A stretch of DNA of 64,000 bases. It comes from Pomphorhynchus laevis. Its lineage: Eukaryota; Acanthocephala; Palaeacanthocephala; Echinorhynchida; Pomphorhynchidae. The translations under genes and the position numbers were made by a program. Positions 11,291 to 21,200 of this stretch are shown here, piece by piece. The DNA lies in the NCBI GenBank assembly GCA_012934845.2, contig WNNJ02001269.1, positions 62,001-126,000 of the forward strand, written 5' to 3'. The first letter of the stretch is position 1, and the number at the start of each line of letters is the position of its first letter. Below the pieces are notes generated by a model that did not search any database, was not told the DNA's origin, and saw nothing but the letters and a program-made list of their open reading frames with translations.

Positions 11291-12139
11291 AATAGTAGAT
11301 GGCTTAACTGAAAACCTGGAATGTGCCGATTCGACAGGTAAATTAAGAGCATAATGTTAATGATATGTTTAATGTAGGTTTATTCGTTTTAAGAGTTGGT
11401 TTGTCAAAAAGGGAATTTACATATGATTCTGAGTCACAAACAAGACTGCGTACGACGTTGTCACAATCAACATGATGATAACTTCTAGAAATAATAAATA
11501 CCTAATTATCAATTAAACTCTTAAACGTAAATATTTATGGATAATAAATTGGCCCCGCTGCTATGATGTGTCCTGGAATAGGGACCGAAACATAATAATA
11601 TAGCTTCTCCATATGATGATCTCTAATCTTGATTATGATACATCGTTTGCTATTTATTAGCTAATTCATAAAAATTGACTTTTATTTTAAATTTTAATTA
11701 TCTTATAAAAGTATTATTAAACAAGTTTTAACTATAAAGTTGAACATATAATACATATCATATTTTACTATCTATGGAAAGATAGTAAATAATATACTCA
11801 ATGATATAATAAGATATTACTGTATGTAATCGCTGATATGTTGGGTTTAGGAACTGTGACCCGAAACCTGATAACATAGCAATTCCTCCTGATGACATCT
11901 AATCCTTATTCTAATACATCATCTATTATTCATAAGTCAATTCATAAAAATGAAGTTTATTTTAAATTTCAATTTTTTTATTTTAACTTGATGTAATAAG
12001 TTCAAACAATAAAATAGTCATCAAAATTTTAAATACTTTGTATTTGTATTTTAAATACTTCGTTTGCTATTTATTAGCTAATTCATAAAAATTGACTTTT
12101 ATTTTAAATTTTAGCTTTATATTATATTATATATTATAA
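11291..12139. other. AT-rich stretch with three imperfect direct repeats
   Basis: No coding content is seen. A repeat of about 100 bp occurs at about 11600-11700 and 11870-11975, and partly at 12058-12117. All end in AATTCATAAAAAT, GACTTTTATTTT or AAGTTTATTTT, then TAAATTT. Upstream of the first two are GGGACCGAAACAT and GACCCGAAACCTG. The second also has CCTGATGACATC, a pairing reminiscent of the hammerhead-like motifs further right. These are perhaps Penelope-type terminal fragments. Confidence 0.5.
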
Positions 12140-13520
12140 TATTATTACTACAGGTCATAGCCATAAGGCTGTTTTGACCGCTCACATAAAAAACAAATAA
12201 ATACAAAAAAAAATCAAAAAACATCATTCAGTATATATATCAGAACCATGGGTACTGCAGCAACCACCATTCGTTCTCATTTCGAATCCAGTTCTTTATA
12301 TTGGATTTAAATTCATTGATTGTATGCACCGCAACGACATCAATTGGAAGACGATTCTAAATATTCACCGCTCGATGAGACAGTCGGAAATGACGAGGGT
12401 ATTTTCCGTGCTCATGTACTACTAGTACTTTCGAGTGCCCTCTACGTCCATCCCGTTCATTGAGTTCAACTCTATTTGCTGGAAAATTTTTATCTTTATT
12501 AAGTAGTCGATACATAGCTAGAAGGTCGAAAAGAAGGAACCTTTCACGCACTGTCGGCATATTCAAACTTTTTATTCGTGCCTCATAGGGAAGATATCGT
12601 ACCTGAGGACATAATTTCGTAAACCGTCGAAGTATGCGCTCTAATTGATCAAGTTCTGTACGCGTACACGGAAAGACTACTGGCGACACATATTCTAATA
12701 TCGGTCTTATAAGAGCATTATATAAACGCACAACACAAACGGGAGATAAATCTTTAAAGCAATTTTTGACAATATAGGTCATTCTTCTTGCTGCGTTACA
12801 AATCCTATCAGTGTTAGCACGTGTTTTCAGATTGTTTTGAACAATTATACCAAGATCCAGAATGGACTGCGTGGAAACAACAAACTCATCGTCAATAAAA
12901 TATTCTTGACTCACATTGCTATGACCTAATGTCATATGTGCACACTTTTTAATATTCAATGAAATTCCTCTGTTTAAAGACCATCGATAAACAATGTTTA
13001 AGATATTTTGAAAGTCATTTCGATCCTTGTTGGTTTTAATCAATTTCCATACCTTTACATCGTCGGCAACAGCTAAAACACTACAATCCTCAATTAGATT
13101 TAGTAGCTGATTTATAAATATGTTAAACAACAAGGGTCCTAAGACTGATCCCTGTGGTACTCCTGAGGTGATAGGACGATAAGACGATAGGCATTGACCT
13201 ACACGAACAGCAAAGGATCTATCTTTAAGAAAATCTTGAATCCAGCTTATAATGGAGCGATTGACTTTATAAGACTCAAGGGTGGAAATTAGCATTTTGT
13301 GGGGCACCCTATCAAAAGCCCGACTAAAGTCAAGAAATATTACGTCGATACAGTATCCGTTAGCAACATGTCCAACCCAATCTTCACGAGCATGTAACAA
13401 GTTTGTAAGACATGAACGCCGAGGGCGAAATCCATGCTGTGCATTATTGAGAATTCTCAGCGAACTCAAATGATCATATATGCGTCTGTTTAGTATGCGC
13501 TCAATCACTTTGCTAGTAGA
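12140..13520 (-). mobile_element. CR1-like LINE B2, 5'-truncated
   Basis: This 5'-truncated CR1-like LINE on the minus strand has an intact-looking RT reading frame (separate entry). A 3' UTR of about 220 bp ends near 12147 with the hairpin AGCCTTATGGCT, then GACCTGTAGTAATAATATT. That 3' end (stem-loop plus short TAATA repeats) is characteristic of CR1-group elements. Its 5' end, at about 13520, is fused to the truncated RT of LINE B1. The two RT halves are clearly different subfamilies. Confidence 0.85.
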
Positions 13521-13574
13521 AGACATGCTATTGCCAACCCTCACCTGAAATGATCTCCCGTCCAAAAAAATCAC
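12357..13574 (-). CDS. CR1-like reverse transcriptase (B2), with B1 remnant at its start
   Basis: This is a 405-codon frame. The first 20 or so residues ('LDGRSFQVRVGNSMSS') are the out-of-frame continuation of the B1 RT. The B2 RT proper then starts at 'KVIERILNRR'. Motifs in order: 'AQHGFRPRRSCLTNLL', 'VIFLDFSRAFDRVPH' (first catalytic Asp), 'TSGVPQGSVLGPLLFNIFI', 'AVADDVKVW' (catalytic ADD), thumb, 'SPVVFPCTRTELDQLERI' and a C-terminal 'GHSKVLVVHEHGKYPRHF'. All core RT residues are visible, but the fingers are incomplete. No endonuclease domain is in this frame. It would need the upstream EN frame to move. Confidence 0.85.
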   Translation of the reverse strand: MIFLDGRSFQVRVGNSMSSTSKVIERILNRRIYDHLSSLRILNNAQHGFRPRRSCLTNLLHAREDWVGHVANGYCIDVIFLDFSRAFDRVPHKMLISTLESYKVNRSIISWIQDFLKDRSFAVRVGQCLSSYRPITSGVPQGSVLGPLLFNIFINQLLNLIEDCSVLAVADDVKVWKLIKTNKDRNDFQNILNIVYRWSLNRGISLNIKKCAHMTLGHSNVSQEYFIDDEFVVSTQSILDLGIIVQNNLKTRANTDRICNAARRMTYIVKNCFKDLSPVCVVRLYNALIRPILEYVSPVVFPCTRTELDQLERILRRFTKLCPQVRYLPYEARIKSLNMPTVRERFLLFDLLAMYRLLNKDKNFPANRVELNERDGRRGHSKVLVVHEHGKYPRHFRLSHRAVNI

Positions 13575-15576
13575 GAATCCAATTGCATAACATGGAGGAT
13601 ACTCCGTAGTGTGCTAACAACCTAATCATCCCATCATGAGGGACGCGATCGAAGGCTTTCGAAAAATCAATAAAGATTATATCGAGTGAGCTACCAAAAC
13701 TTAACGACTGGGTCCAAGTTTCGCGCGCGGTAAGCAAGTTCGTCAAACAAGAACGGGAGTGACGAAAACCATGTTGAGCGGACGATAGTATACCAAGGGA
13801 GACAAGATGATCGTAGACTCTAGTGCTGATGGCGCGTTCGAGAACTTTGCACAGAGAAGAGGTTAAGCTTATTGGCCTATAATCACCACAGGATGATGCA
13901 AAAATTTTTTTGGGAATAGGAACAACGGTTGCAGTTTTCCAATCTTCTGGGACACTGCCAGTGGCCAGAATTTTATCAAAGATAATAGTCAGGAATGGTG
14001 CCAGGTAACTCGATAAAGCTTTGAGCAGGTATGGGGAGATGTCATCGGGGCCAGCTGCGCTAAAAGGACGAATATTATTGAGATAATCTTGAATTTCAGT
14101 AACGCAAATTGGCCGGGATTCATTACGCGGAGGGATAGAGCACCCGTACCATATCATATGAGAATCGCAATGTGGTAAAGTGGATAAAGAGAACGAGGAT
14201 GCGAAGGTCTCAGCTATATCAGTTTCATTTGTAACCAATCCACATTCAGAGTGCACATGCTTGATTGCAGAGTTGAGCGTTCCGTTTTGCCGAGCATATG
14301 ACCAAAATAGCTTGGGGTTGCGATTAACTTCCTTGATGATTGTAGATTCGAATTTATCACGTTTTAACGTTTTCATACGAGTACAGACGTTCCTAAGATA
14401 CCTATAAATGTTGGCGTAATACGGAAGCGAACGAGATAACTTCCAAAGACGATTTCGTACTCGCAACATCAATCTCAGGTCCTTATCGAACCAAACAGGA
14501 TATTTAGTATTTGACGAGATGATACGCTTTGGTGCAAACACGTCAGAAATACCTAAAAGGTAATCCCCAATCACTTTTAGTGAGACTTCTTTAGTATTTG
14601 TTAAAGATAGTGGACGACGTTGACAGAAAGATAAAATTTGCTCATCAAGCACTTTTGACCAAACCCGTTTTACGATGGGAGCCGTAAAATGGCGGAATTT
14701 AAAGTTTGGGGTGACCTGTAGTGATAGCACGCAGTGGTCAGAGTTACCTATCGGTGGAAGATAATCCACTCGAGCTATGTCTTCAAGACGTTTGGAAAAA
14801 ACCAAGTCAAGTATAGTATCATTATTATGGGAAGAAAATCGTGTGGGCTCTTGAATGTGTTGTACTAGTAAGAGTTCATCAGCGAGGAAGTGGGAGATTT
14901 CTCTTTCTACGACGGTGCCATCATCAAATATTGTTTGCCGCCAATCTGATCTAGGTAGGTTGAAGTCTCCTAGAAGAAGGAAATGTGAACTGATACTTAT
15001 CGATCGCAATACTGACTTCAGAAGATTACAATCAGTGATCATAGAAGGTGAGCGATATACAACGCAGAGACTGATACCAACACGATCATACCCAATATGA
15101 AAGGTAATACTCTCGAACGAGCCTTGCGGATCACAAACTTGATCGATGCCAGAAATTAGCAAATGGTCTCGAACGTACACTGCAACACCGCCCCCTCGCA
15201 TACTGGACCTCCTGTCCCCTCGAAGTAGACGATAACCTGGAATATTTACAGTGGCATCCAAGATGTGTTCATGTAGCCATGACTCACTAACACAGAATAT
15301 ATCATACGCATTAACCTCAACATGGTATCGAAGCTCTACAAGTTGTGCAGGAAGACTTCGTAAATTTGAATAACCTACCGATAAATAGCAACGAGTTGCA
15401 TTGGAATCCTTTTTGGTTTTACTAAGGCACGGTCTATCAAATACAATCAGATACCCTAAGGAATGGTCAGTGTTCTCTGAATTTACATGGAAACAGGGGT
15501 CCCGACAGTTAAAGGAGCCAACTGTTTCCAACGTACGACAGGACGCCACTTGACAACCCGAAAATCCCGTATGCAT
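13528..15576 (-). CDS. CR1-like ORF2: endonuclease plus start of reverse transcriptase
   Basis: This 682-codon frame encodes an apurinic-type (EEP) endonuclease followed by RT fingers. Endonuclease motifs in order: 'GYSNLRSLP' (Asn), 'FCVSESWLH' (Glu), 'MRGGGVAVYV', 'VVYRSPS', 'LLLGDFNLPRSDW' (Asp-x-Asn), 'TILDLVFSK' and 'PPIGNSDHCVL' (terminal Asp-His). All the usual catalytic residues are present. After the linker ('PVWFDKDLRLMLRVRNRLWKL') come 'AAGPDDISPYLLK', 'DYRPISLTSSLCKVLERAI', 'GFRHSRSCLTNLL' and 'DIIFIDFSKAFDRVPH'. The frame is lost at 'IRDFFGREII', where the neighbouring frame carries on into B2. The 5' end overlaps ORF1. It is probably a recent insertion. Confidence 0.9.
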   Translation of the reverse strand: MHTGFSGCQVASCRTLETVGSFNCRDPCFHVNSENTDHSLGYLIVFDRPCLSKTKKDSNATRCYLSVGYSNLRSLPAQLVELRYHVEVNAYDIFCVSESWLHEHILDATVNIPGYRLLRGDRRSSMRGGGVAVYVRDHLLISGIDQVCDPQGSFESITFHIGYDRVGISLCVVYRSPSMITDCNLLKSVLRSISISSHFLLLGDFNLPRSDWRQTIFDDGTVVEREISHFLADELLLVQHIQEPTRFSSHNNDTILDLVFSKRLEDIARVDYLPPIGNSDHCVLSLQVTPNFKFRHFTAPIVKRVWSKVLDEQILSFCQRRPLSLTNTKEVSLKVIGDYLLGISDVFAPKRIISSNTKYPVWFDKDLRLMLRVRNRLWKLSRSLPYYANIYRYLRNVCTRMKTLKRDKFESTIIKEVNRNPKLFWSYARQNGTLNSAIKHVHSECGLVTNETDIAETFASSFSLSTLPHCDSHMIWYGCSIPPRNESRPICVTEIQDYLNNIRPFSAAGPDDISPYLLKALSSYLAPFLTIIFDKILATGSVPEDWKTATVVPIPKKIFASSCGDYRPISLTSSLCKVLERAISTRVYDHLVSLGILSSAQHGFRHSRSCLTNLLTARETWTQSLSFGSSLDIIFIDFSKAFDRVPHDGMIRLLAHYGVSSMLCNWIRDFFGREIISGEGWQ

Positions 15577-16250
15577 ATATTAGCCTCACCTTGAGAAAGC
15601 CGGTGTCTCAATTCGATGTTTGCTTTTCGTAATTGTAATCGCTCATCTGGCGAAAGGTCACGAAGGATACGAAATGGCAACCCCCTAAGACGATATCCAC
15701 GTGATAACAACATGCGCACATGATCACTAGAGGACAATATCACCTTCAACAGTCTTGGTTTCTCCTGTGTTCTTTTACCAAGCCGAAATAGCTTCTTCAC
15801 GTGTATAGACGATGCTAACTCTTCATCACCTTCATGCAATAGATGGGATAATACCTTACGCAAAATAGACACGTCATGGTCCATATGTTCCTGTGAGTTT
15901 GCGGAATTGGACTCAGTAAGTTCGCTGAATAACACGCTATATGACCTGTCATAATGATGCCGAGTTATCTCAACCGACTTCGCATGTCGAACTTCACTAT
16001 TTTCTGTAGGGGAAAAGTTCGATGCTATATGGGTTGGGGATCTGTTGTCTGAAGACGTGCACAAGCTGGACGACGAATTTGCTTGGACACTGGTGTCATT
16101 GTTGTCGATAATTGGCTTATCACATGGTGCAACATTTATAAGAGCATGCTTTGAATTCAATGAAGTCCGTAAAACACTGTCGCCCATCCGGCATTGAGGC
16201 TCAACTTCAATGTTGGAACTTGTGGCATTTACTACTGATTTAGGAGGCAA
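15483..16250 (-). CDS. CR1-like ORF1 product, C-terminal part
   Basis: This 255-codon frame precedes ORF2 and overlaps it. It starts with a Ser/Asn-rich low-complexity region (residues 1-125), followed by 'HVKKLFRLGKRTQEKPRLLK' and 'RGLPFRILRDLSPDERLQLR', then 'FRVVKWRPVVRW'. The layout resembles the nucleic-acid-binding C-terminal part of ORF1 proteins in CR1-group and other insect and worm LINEs. A fragment of the same protein is at 4727-5300. It was probably continuous with the zinc-finger frame 16711-16319. Confidence 0.65.
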   Translation of the reverse strand: MPPKSVVNATSSNIEVEPQCRMGDSVLRTSLNSKHALINVAPCDKPIIDNNDTSVQANSSSSLCTSSDNRSPTHIASNFSPTENSEVRHAKSVEITRHHYDRSYSVLFSELTESNSANSQEHMDHDVSILRKVLSHLLHEGDEELASSIHVKKLFRLGKRTQEKPRLLKVILSSSDHVRMLLSRGYRLRGLPFRILRDLSPDERLQLRKANIELRHRLSQGEANICIRDFRVVKWRPVVRWKQLAPLTVGTPVSM

Positions 16251-16318
16251 GTAATTTTCTAGCGTAGATGAAATGATGTGCGAATCGTCATCAGAAACTA
16301 TCTTAGTAATCGTATATG

Positions 16319-16711
16319 TCAGTAATCGTACCTCTCATGTCCCCTTTTCCACACTTGAGTTGGCGTTGAAGCCACAGAAAGGCTATTATCATGTTGTGTT
16401 TTACTCTGGACGTGAGGGGAGATCTCTAGTTGATCGGCTTGTTTTGAGGTGTCTGTACATGAATTGGTACATTGGTTATTATCATTATCATCGGTAGGTT
16501 TGTTTTGCTCACTCCTCGTAGCCCTTCGTATATCAGCACTGCAAAAGCCGCACATGAATGATCGCAAGTGATATATCGCCTGATCTTTACTCTTGACTTT
16601 GACAATGCTCCACACATCACAGTTTGGCGCATCGCAGCCTACTTCTAACTGAGTGTAACAGTCGTCAGATAATGAGTTATTGATTCTGCCCTTCTTATAT
16701 TTTTTGGTCAT
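16319..16711 (-). CDS. CR1-like ORF1 product, N-terminal PHD-like finger
   Basis: This 130-codon frame starts at the first ATG of the element. Residues 16-60 contain 'DDCYTQLEVGCDAPNCDVW', 'DQAIYHLRSFMCGFC' and other Cys/His spacing. This resembles the PHD-type zinc finger found at the N-terminus of many CR1 ORF1 proteins (C-x4-C-x-W ... C-x2-C). The downstream part is Asn/Gln/Ser-rich. A single frame change near 16300 probably separates it from 16250-15483; a programmed shift cannot be excluded. Confidence 0.6.
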   Translation of the reverse strand: MTKKYKKGRINNSLSDDCYTQLEVGCDAPNCDVWSIVKVKSKDQAIYHLRSFMCGFCSADIRRATRSEQNKPTDDNDNNQCTNSCTDTSKQADQLEISPHVQSKTQHDNSLSVASTPTQVWKRGHERYDY

Positions 16712-16880
16712 TGTAATCGTGAGACAACGAGGTATTCGCTTGTATGTTATTATATTGTTCCGTTTAAGTAATCCTGGATTGATCAGGAACTGGATTGATT
16801 GTATTGTATGTTATTTTATTGTGTGTTTAAGCTGTATGTTATTATGATATACGTCATTGTATTTACTTTAGATTGTATGT

Positions 16881-17757
16881 TTATAAGAAACCAATTTTTT
16901 TTTCAATTTGTAAAGCTAATTGATCTTCAAAACTTTGCCTTTTTGTAATCTTAAGGCGATTGACGAAATTTCGGAACATTGTATACCGCTTTTTAAAATT
17001 ATTCTGATGACGGCTTAGTTCAAATAGACGATTCCTATGTTTGAGAGCATATCGCAATTCAGTGTCAAACCAAGGAGGGTATTTAGCTTTACTTTTTGGT
17101 ACTCTACGGAGTGGTGCAAACTTATCTGCAAGAGCTACTAAACCTGATTCAATAACATGCCACCTTACCTCAATGTCTTCACTAGCACAGTTGAATGACG
17201 TTCCTAGTGCCGCCTTTCGTAATGAGTTTTTATCAATTTGTTGCCAAGATCTTTTCGACACTATCAAATTTTTCCAGTTTTGGGATCATACACCTAGAAA
17301 AATAATTGAATAAGATCATGCAATGATCGCTCAATCCAATAGGACTCTGATAGCTCATATTACCCACACTTGTAATTAATTTGGAAAATACCAAATCTAG
17401 ACAAGATTCCTGGTTTTGCGCGAATCTGGTGGGCGACTGCACATGTTGCTCTAACATGAGATCATTTGTAAGAAAATTCCACAAATCCACATCTGACTTG
17501 GAAGAACTACTATCCAAAACATAATTCCCGATGTGACCAGCTGAGGGTATATTAAAATCGCCAACTAGTAGATATTCTTCAAGCTCAGAACAGTGACTAA
17601 TTAGTGTAGATAATTCATGACTCAATACGGATGATTGCGGCGACCTGTAGCACACGGCAATACCTAAGGGACCTCCGAAGTGTGAAACAATGACTGAGAG
17701 AAACTCACACGTGCCCAGTTCATTTTTAAAATTACGTTTAAAATTACATCTTATCAA
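16881..17757 (-). mobile_element. CR1-like LINE C, endonuclease fragment
   Basis: This minus-strand fragment carries the second half of an EEP endonuclease and the linker in two frames (17757-17233 and 17267-16881). Motifs are 'IAVCYRSPQ', 'YLLVGDFNIPSAG', 'SCLDLVFSKLI' and 'SPIGLSDHCMILF', then 'KAKYPPWFDTELRYALKHRN'. It is about half identical by eye to the B1 endonuclease, so it is a different subfamily. No RT follows: it is truncated at both ends. The 5' edge at 17757 lies in a palindrome that joins it to a family A fragment. Confidence 0.8.
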
Positions 17758-17785
17758 AGCAGATCCCCAGATCTGCTTTGATAAG
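17746..17785. repeat. Palindrome at the junction of two LINE fragments
   Basis: ATCTTATCAAAGCAGATC is followed after CCCA or similar by its exact reverse complement GATCTGCTTTGATAAGAT, forming an 18-bp-armed hairpin. It sits exactly where LINE C ends and the family A piece begins. Fold-back priming or end joining by microhomology could create such a structure. Confidence 0.9.
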
Positions 17786-17990
17786 ATGCCCAGATCCAGT
17801 GAGCCAAATCAGATCCAAAGACTGTTGGGTGAAGACGTCAAGTACTACATGTATTTTATTCGCGATGGAATGGATTTTTGGAAGCCCCAGATGGAATGAA
17901 GAGGTAGTTAGAGAAGGAGACTATGAGATCAAAGTGGTTTCTATCGAATTTTCGGTAGGAATCGGACGATACGACTTAAAGTGTTTATCA
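17765..17990 (-). mobile_element. LINE family A endonuclease-region fragment
   Basis: The plus-strand text closely follows 9540-9740: AGTGAGCCAAATCAG, AGACTGTTGGGTGAAGACGTCAAGTAC, TGTATTTTATTCGCGATGGA, GTAGTTAGAGAAGGAGACTATGAG and TTTCTATCGAATTTTCGG. The element is therefore on the minus strand. It is truncated at both ends and non-coding. It ends about 120 bp upstream of the SMC1 start codon, so promoter or 5' UTR sequence may include transposon DNA. Confidence 0.75.
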
Positions 17991-18089
17991 AATACATTGT
18001 GCTTGTCACTCTAAAAATGAAGAATGTGTTGCTGGATAATATTAAAAAATTTAATATTTCTATTAATTTACAGAAATGCTTTTGCTTTG

Positions 18090-18111
18090 TATTTAATATA
18101 TTCTAGATTCA
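18090..18111 (+). promoter_or_regulatory. Possible 3' splice site just before the SMC1 start codon
   Basis: The sequence TTTAATATATTCTAG ends at 18106, five bases before the ATG at 18112, and fits the acceptors used elsewhere in this gene. It could end a 5' UTR intron or serve as a spliced-leader acceptor in a trans-splicing animal. No TATA-like promoter can be told apart in the AT-rich upstream DNA. Confidence 0.3.
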
Positions 18112-18232
18112 ATGTCAGAATTGAAATGCAGCTTAAGATTTATTGAAATTGAGAATTTTAAATCTTATGACGGTTTACACAAGATTGGTCCATTGAAAGA
18201 TTTCATGTCCATAATTGGCCCAAATGGATCGG
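18112..18232 (+). CDS. SMC1: SMC1 exon 1
   Basis: Starts at ATG 18112 and ends in phase 1 before GTTAGT. It carries '[14 protein letters not shown]', the first beta strands of the SMC head, and 'IIGPNGSG', the start of Walker A. Compared with human SMC1A it has about three extra residues at the N-terminus. Confidence 0.93.
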
Positions 18233-21200
18233 GTTAGTTACGATCGATTTTTGATTACGTTTGTTTATTTAAACGCTTTTATTTAGGTAAGTCTAATCTA
18301 ATGGATGCGATTAGCTTTGTCCTCGGGGAAACAGTTCGCAACTTGCGTGTCCGATCACTCACGGTAAAAATGTTGTATAATTTGTAGAAACATAAATTCG
18401 AGTAGGATCTTATTCATGGAGCACATGCACAGATATCGTCTAGCAAAAAGGCCAGGGTTTCAATTATAATTGATTGCGAAACTGATGATGTCATTAGATT
18501 CACAAGATCTGTAGTTAATACTAGCTCAGAATACAGAGTAAACAAGGAGGTGATTTATTTTATTAAGTAACATATGTTAGGAGCCGACATTTTTTTTAAT
18601 AAAATTACCCAAATGAAGAAACATTTTATAATATTTTAATTATTTCGGATCTTTTAAGGTTTTCCCCAATGGAAAAATGAAAAATATAAACGATTTTTTT
18701 TATAATACGCTAGAACCTAAACTTGGATATAACGATGAAGTAGATATACTTAACCCCTTTCACCGCATTCACCCACTTTAACTCCATTTTATCACTTTTA
18801 CACACTTTACCCCATTTGACCCTTAATGTTCAATCTAAAAATTATACATATTTTTCAATAAGTTTCAATAACAAGGAGTTTCTAGATATAAAGTCTAAAA
18901 ATGAGTAAATCAGATGATTAAATTAAGATAAACTCCTTTAAAAAAGGTTAAATGAAATTTAAGAGGGCCAATAAAAAATAAAGTAGGTAAAGGGGGTTAA
19001 AGGAAGTTTAATTGTCCAAATTAGCTAAAAGGAGGTGAAGATGAATTATGACAAATATTGGATGATTTTTGTCTTGAAGAAACCTAGCTATCATACCTAT
19101 GGGAGAAAACATACCTGGTCCCTTATTTTGGAATAAATGTGCATCCATAAATTTGTTCTCGTAAATTGTTTTAAAATGATTAGAATTGCTTTTGTGTTGA
19201 ACTTAACTATTTCATGTTGTTTAAAATAAAATTATAGAACAGAGTATTTATTACAAATTTCTTTCAGTTGCAAAATTTCGATTGTTAGTCCTTTTCGAGC
19301 TTTAATGTTTACATTTAATGTATGCTTGAACGTAATGTTTAAAATTTAAATTAAAAAAAGTATTTTAGCTTCTCAATTGATGGATGGTAACAATGAGTTA
19401 ATATTGATCATATGAGTTAAAATTAATATGAAATTAATATTAATTTATTTCATATTAATCAAATCAAAATCAATGCAATAAGTTAAATCAATTTTATTGC
19501 GATTGGAAATAAAAGAAGATTAAAGATTAATCTTGTTAGATTAATCTTAATGTTAGAAGATTAAACTTGACTTAAAAATTGTTTTTTAATTTCACATATT
19601 AAAAATGTTGTGAATTTCATTTTTATCATCAAATTGCATTACATTATCATCAAATTGTATCTTTTTTGTATAATCCAATTTTAGTAAGATAAGGTAACAT
19701 TAGCTATTATATTTTATTATATTAGCATCAAATTTATACTAATGTAATATAAAATATTAAATTTATAATCTAAATATATCAATTCTTCATATACATATTG
19801 TGAATAATATGATAATATTATTTATAATATTTTGTAAATTTAAATATTTATAAACTTTTAATATTAATTAATTTCATATTAATCAAATCAAAATCAATGC
19901 AATAAGTTAAAATTTACAAAATAAAAATCTCAATTTTAAAATTGTCATGACAATCTAAACGTTTAAATAATTAATCGAATATATTAAAACTTTTTTTCAA
20001 AATGCTAGCTTTCTAAATGCTCACAGTTTATCCATTTTGTTATCTATTTTATTTTCAGTTATTAAAATAACCATAACATTTACGTATATATCAAATTAAT
20101 TTATTTATAAGTAATATTATTTTTATAATATTTTAACAAAAATTAAATATTATATTAAAATATTATAATTTAATATTAAATTATAATAAATAATTATAAT
20201 AATTAAATATTATAATTTAATATTATACGTAAATCTATAGAATGATCTTTGTTAAATCAAGATGGAAAATCGGTACACATTATGTGTAGACGTACACATA
20301 CAATATTGGTGTGTACAAGTTCTGTACACTTTTGGTGTGTACCAATGATTGCCAATGATGCTCTGTGTTTGACACTCGTCACGGCGAGTGATGAATTTAG
20401 GTTACTAGTGATTGCCCCTTTCCTATCGCCATATATATGTAGTTTTTTATAACCTAAAACACAAATACCGTTATTTGTTATTCCTTGTGGCTCGGGTATT
20501 CCAGAGATTTGGTAGGTTTTAGAAGGGTTTATCACAAGGATGATGATTACACAAAACAACCTTCAAGTCCGCAGGCGATCACAAAAGAGATTCGGTCTTT
20601 TAATGTTTGAATATTATTAGAGCCTGACCCCGTATCGCAGAGCGATACGGCATTATAGATGTTACTAATATATAGACAGGGGAAACGGACATAACTGAGT
20701 ATTGGAAACCATCACAGTCTATCAGCAATCAAATACCTAGACTGATTTCTGCACTTTGAGCTTCATCAATAGGGTCCAGATTTTAAGACGGCAGATTGGA
20801 CAATGGACAAAAAGTCGGAACAGAGTCTCGGAAACCTGTATCCTTATAGTAGCGATGTTGGATCATCAAAGGATATCGGAAACGGGAGATAACCGAACAA
20901 ACAAATAAAGACAATGAAAATGACAAGCAACAAATTTACAAAATATAAATCAAATGCAAAGAACAACGGTCAACTCACCACTGACCGGAGGAGTTTTCAT
21001 TGTCGGGTGCCGTATGACGAGACAATTGTACAGAGACAGCGAAAGAGGCATCAACACCCGAAGTGGACTAGCCTTCATATAGGAACGTGGAATGTCATCT
21101 TGTTGGAAGGAACCAGAATTAGTTGGAGAGGTGGTACACTTCGGTCTATAAATAGTCAAAGTGACGTCTCTTCACTATTTTGAAACTTAAACTAAACTTT

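Larger units (their letters stand above)
13515..16740 (-). mobile_element. CR1-like LINE B1, 5' two thirds with ORF1 and EN-RT
   Basis: From the 5' end near 16740 on the minus strand, this element has an ORF1 in two frames (16711-16319 and 16250-15483). ORF2 (15576-13528) overlaps the end of ORF1 by about 94 bp. The RT is cut after its palm begins, at about 13515, and continues directly into LINE B2. The missing B1 3' part is not found downstream, so the fusion looks like template switching or a deletion between two neighbouring copies, not an insertion of B2 into B1. Confidence 0.8.
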
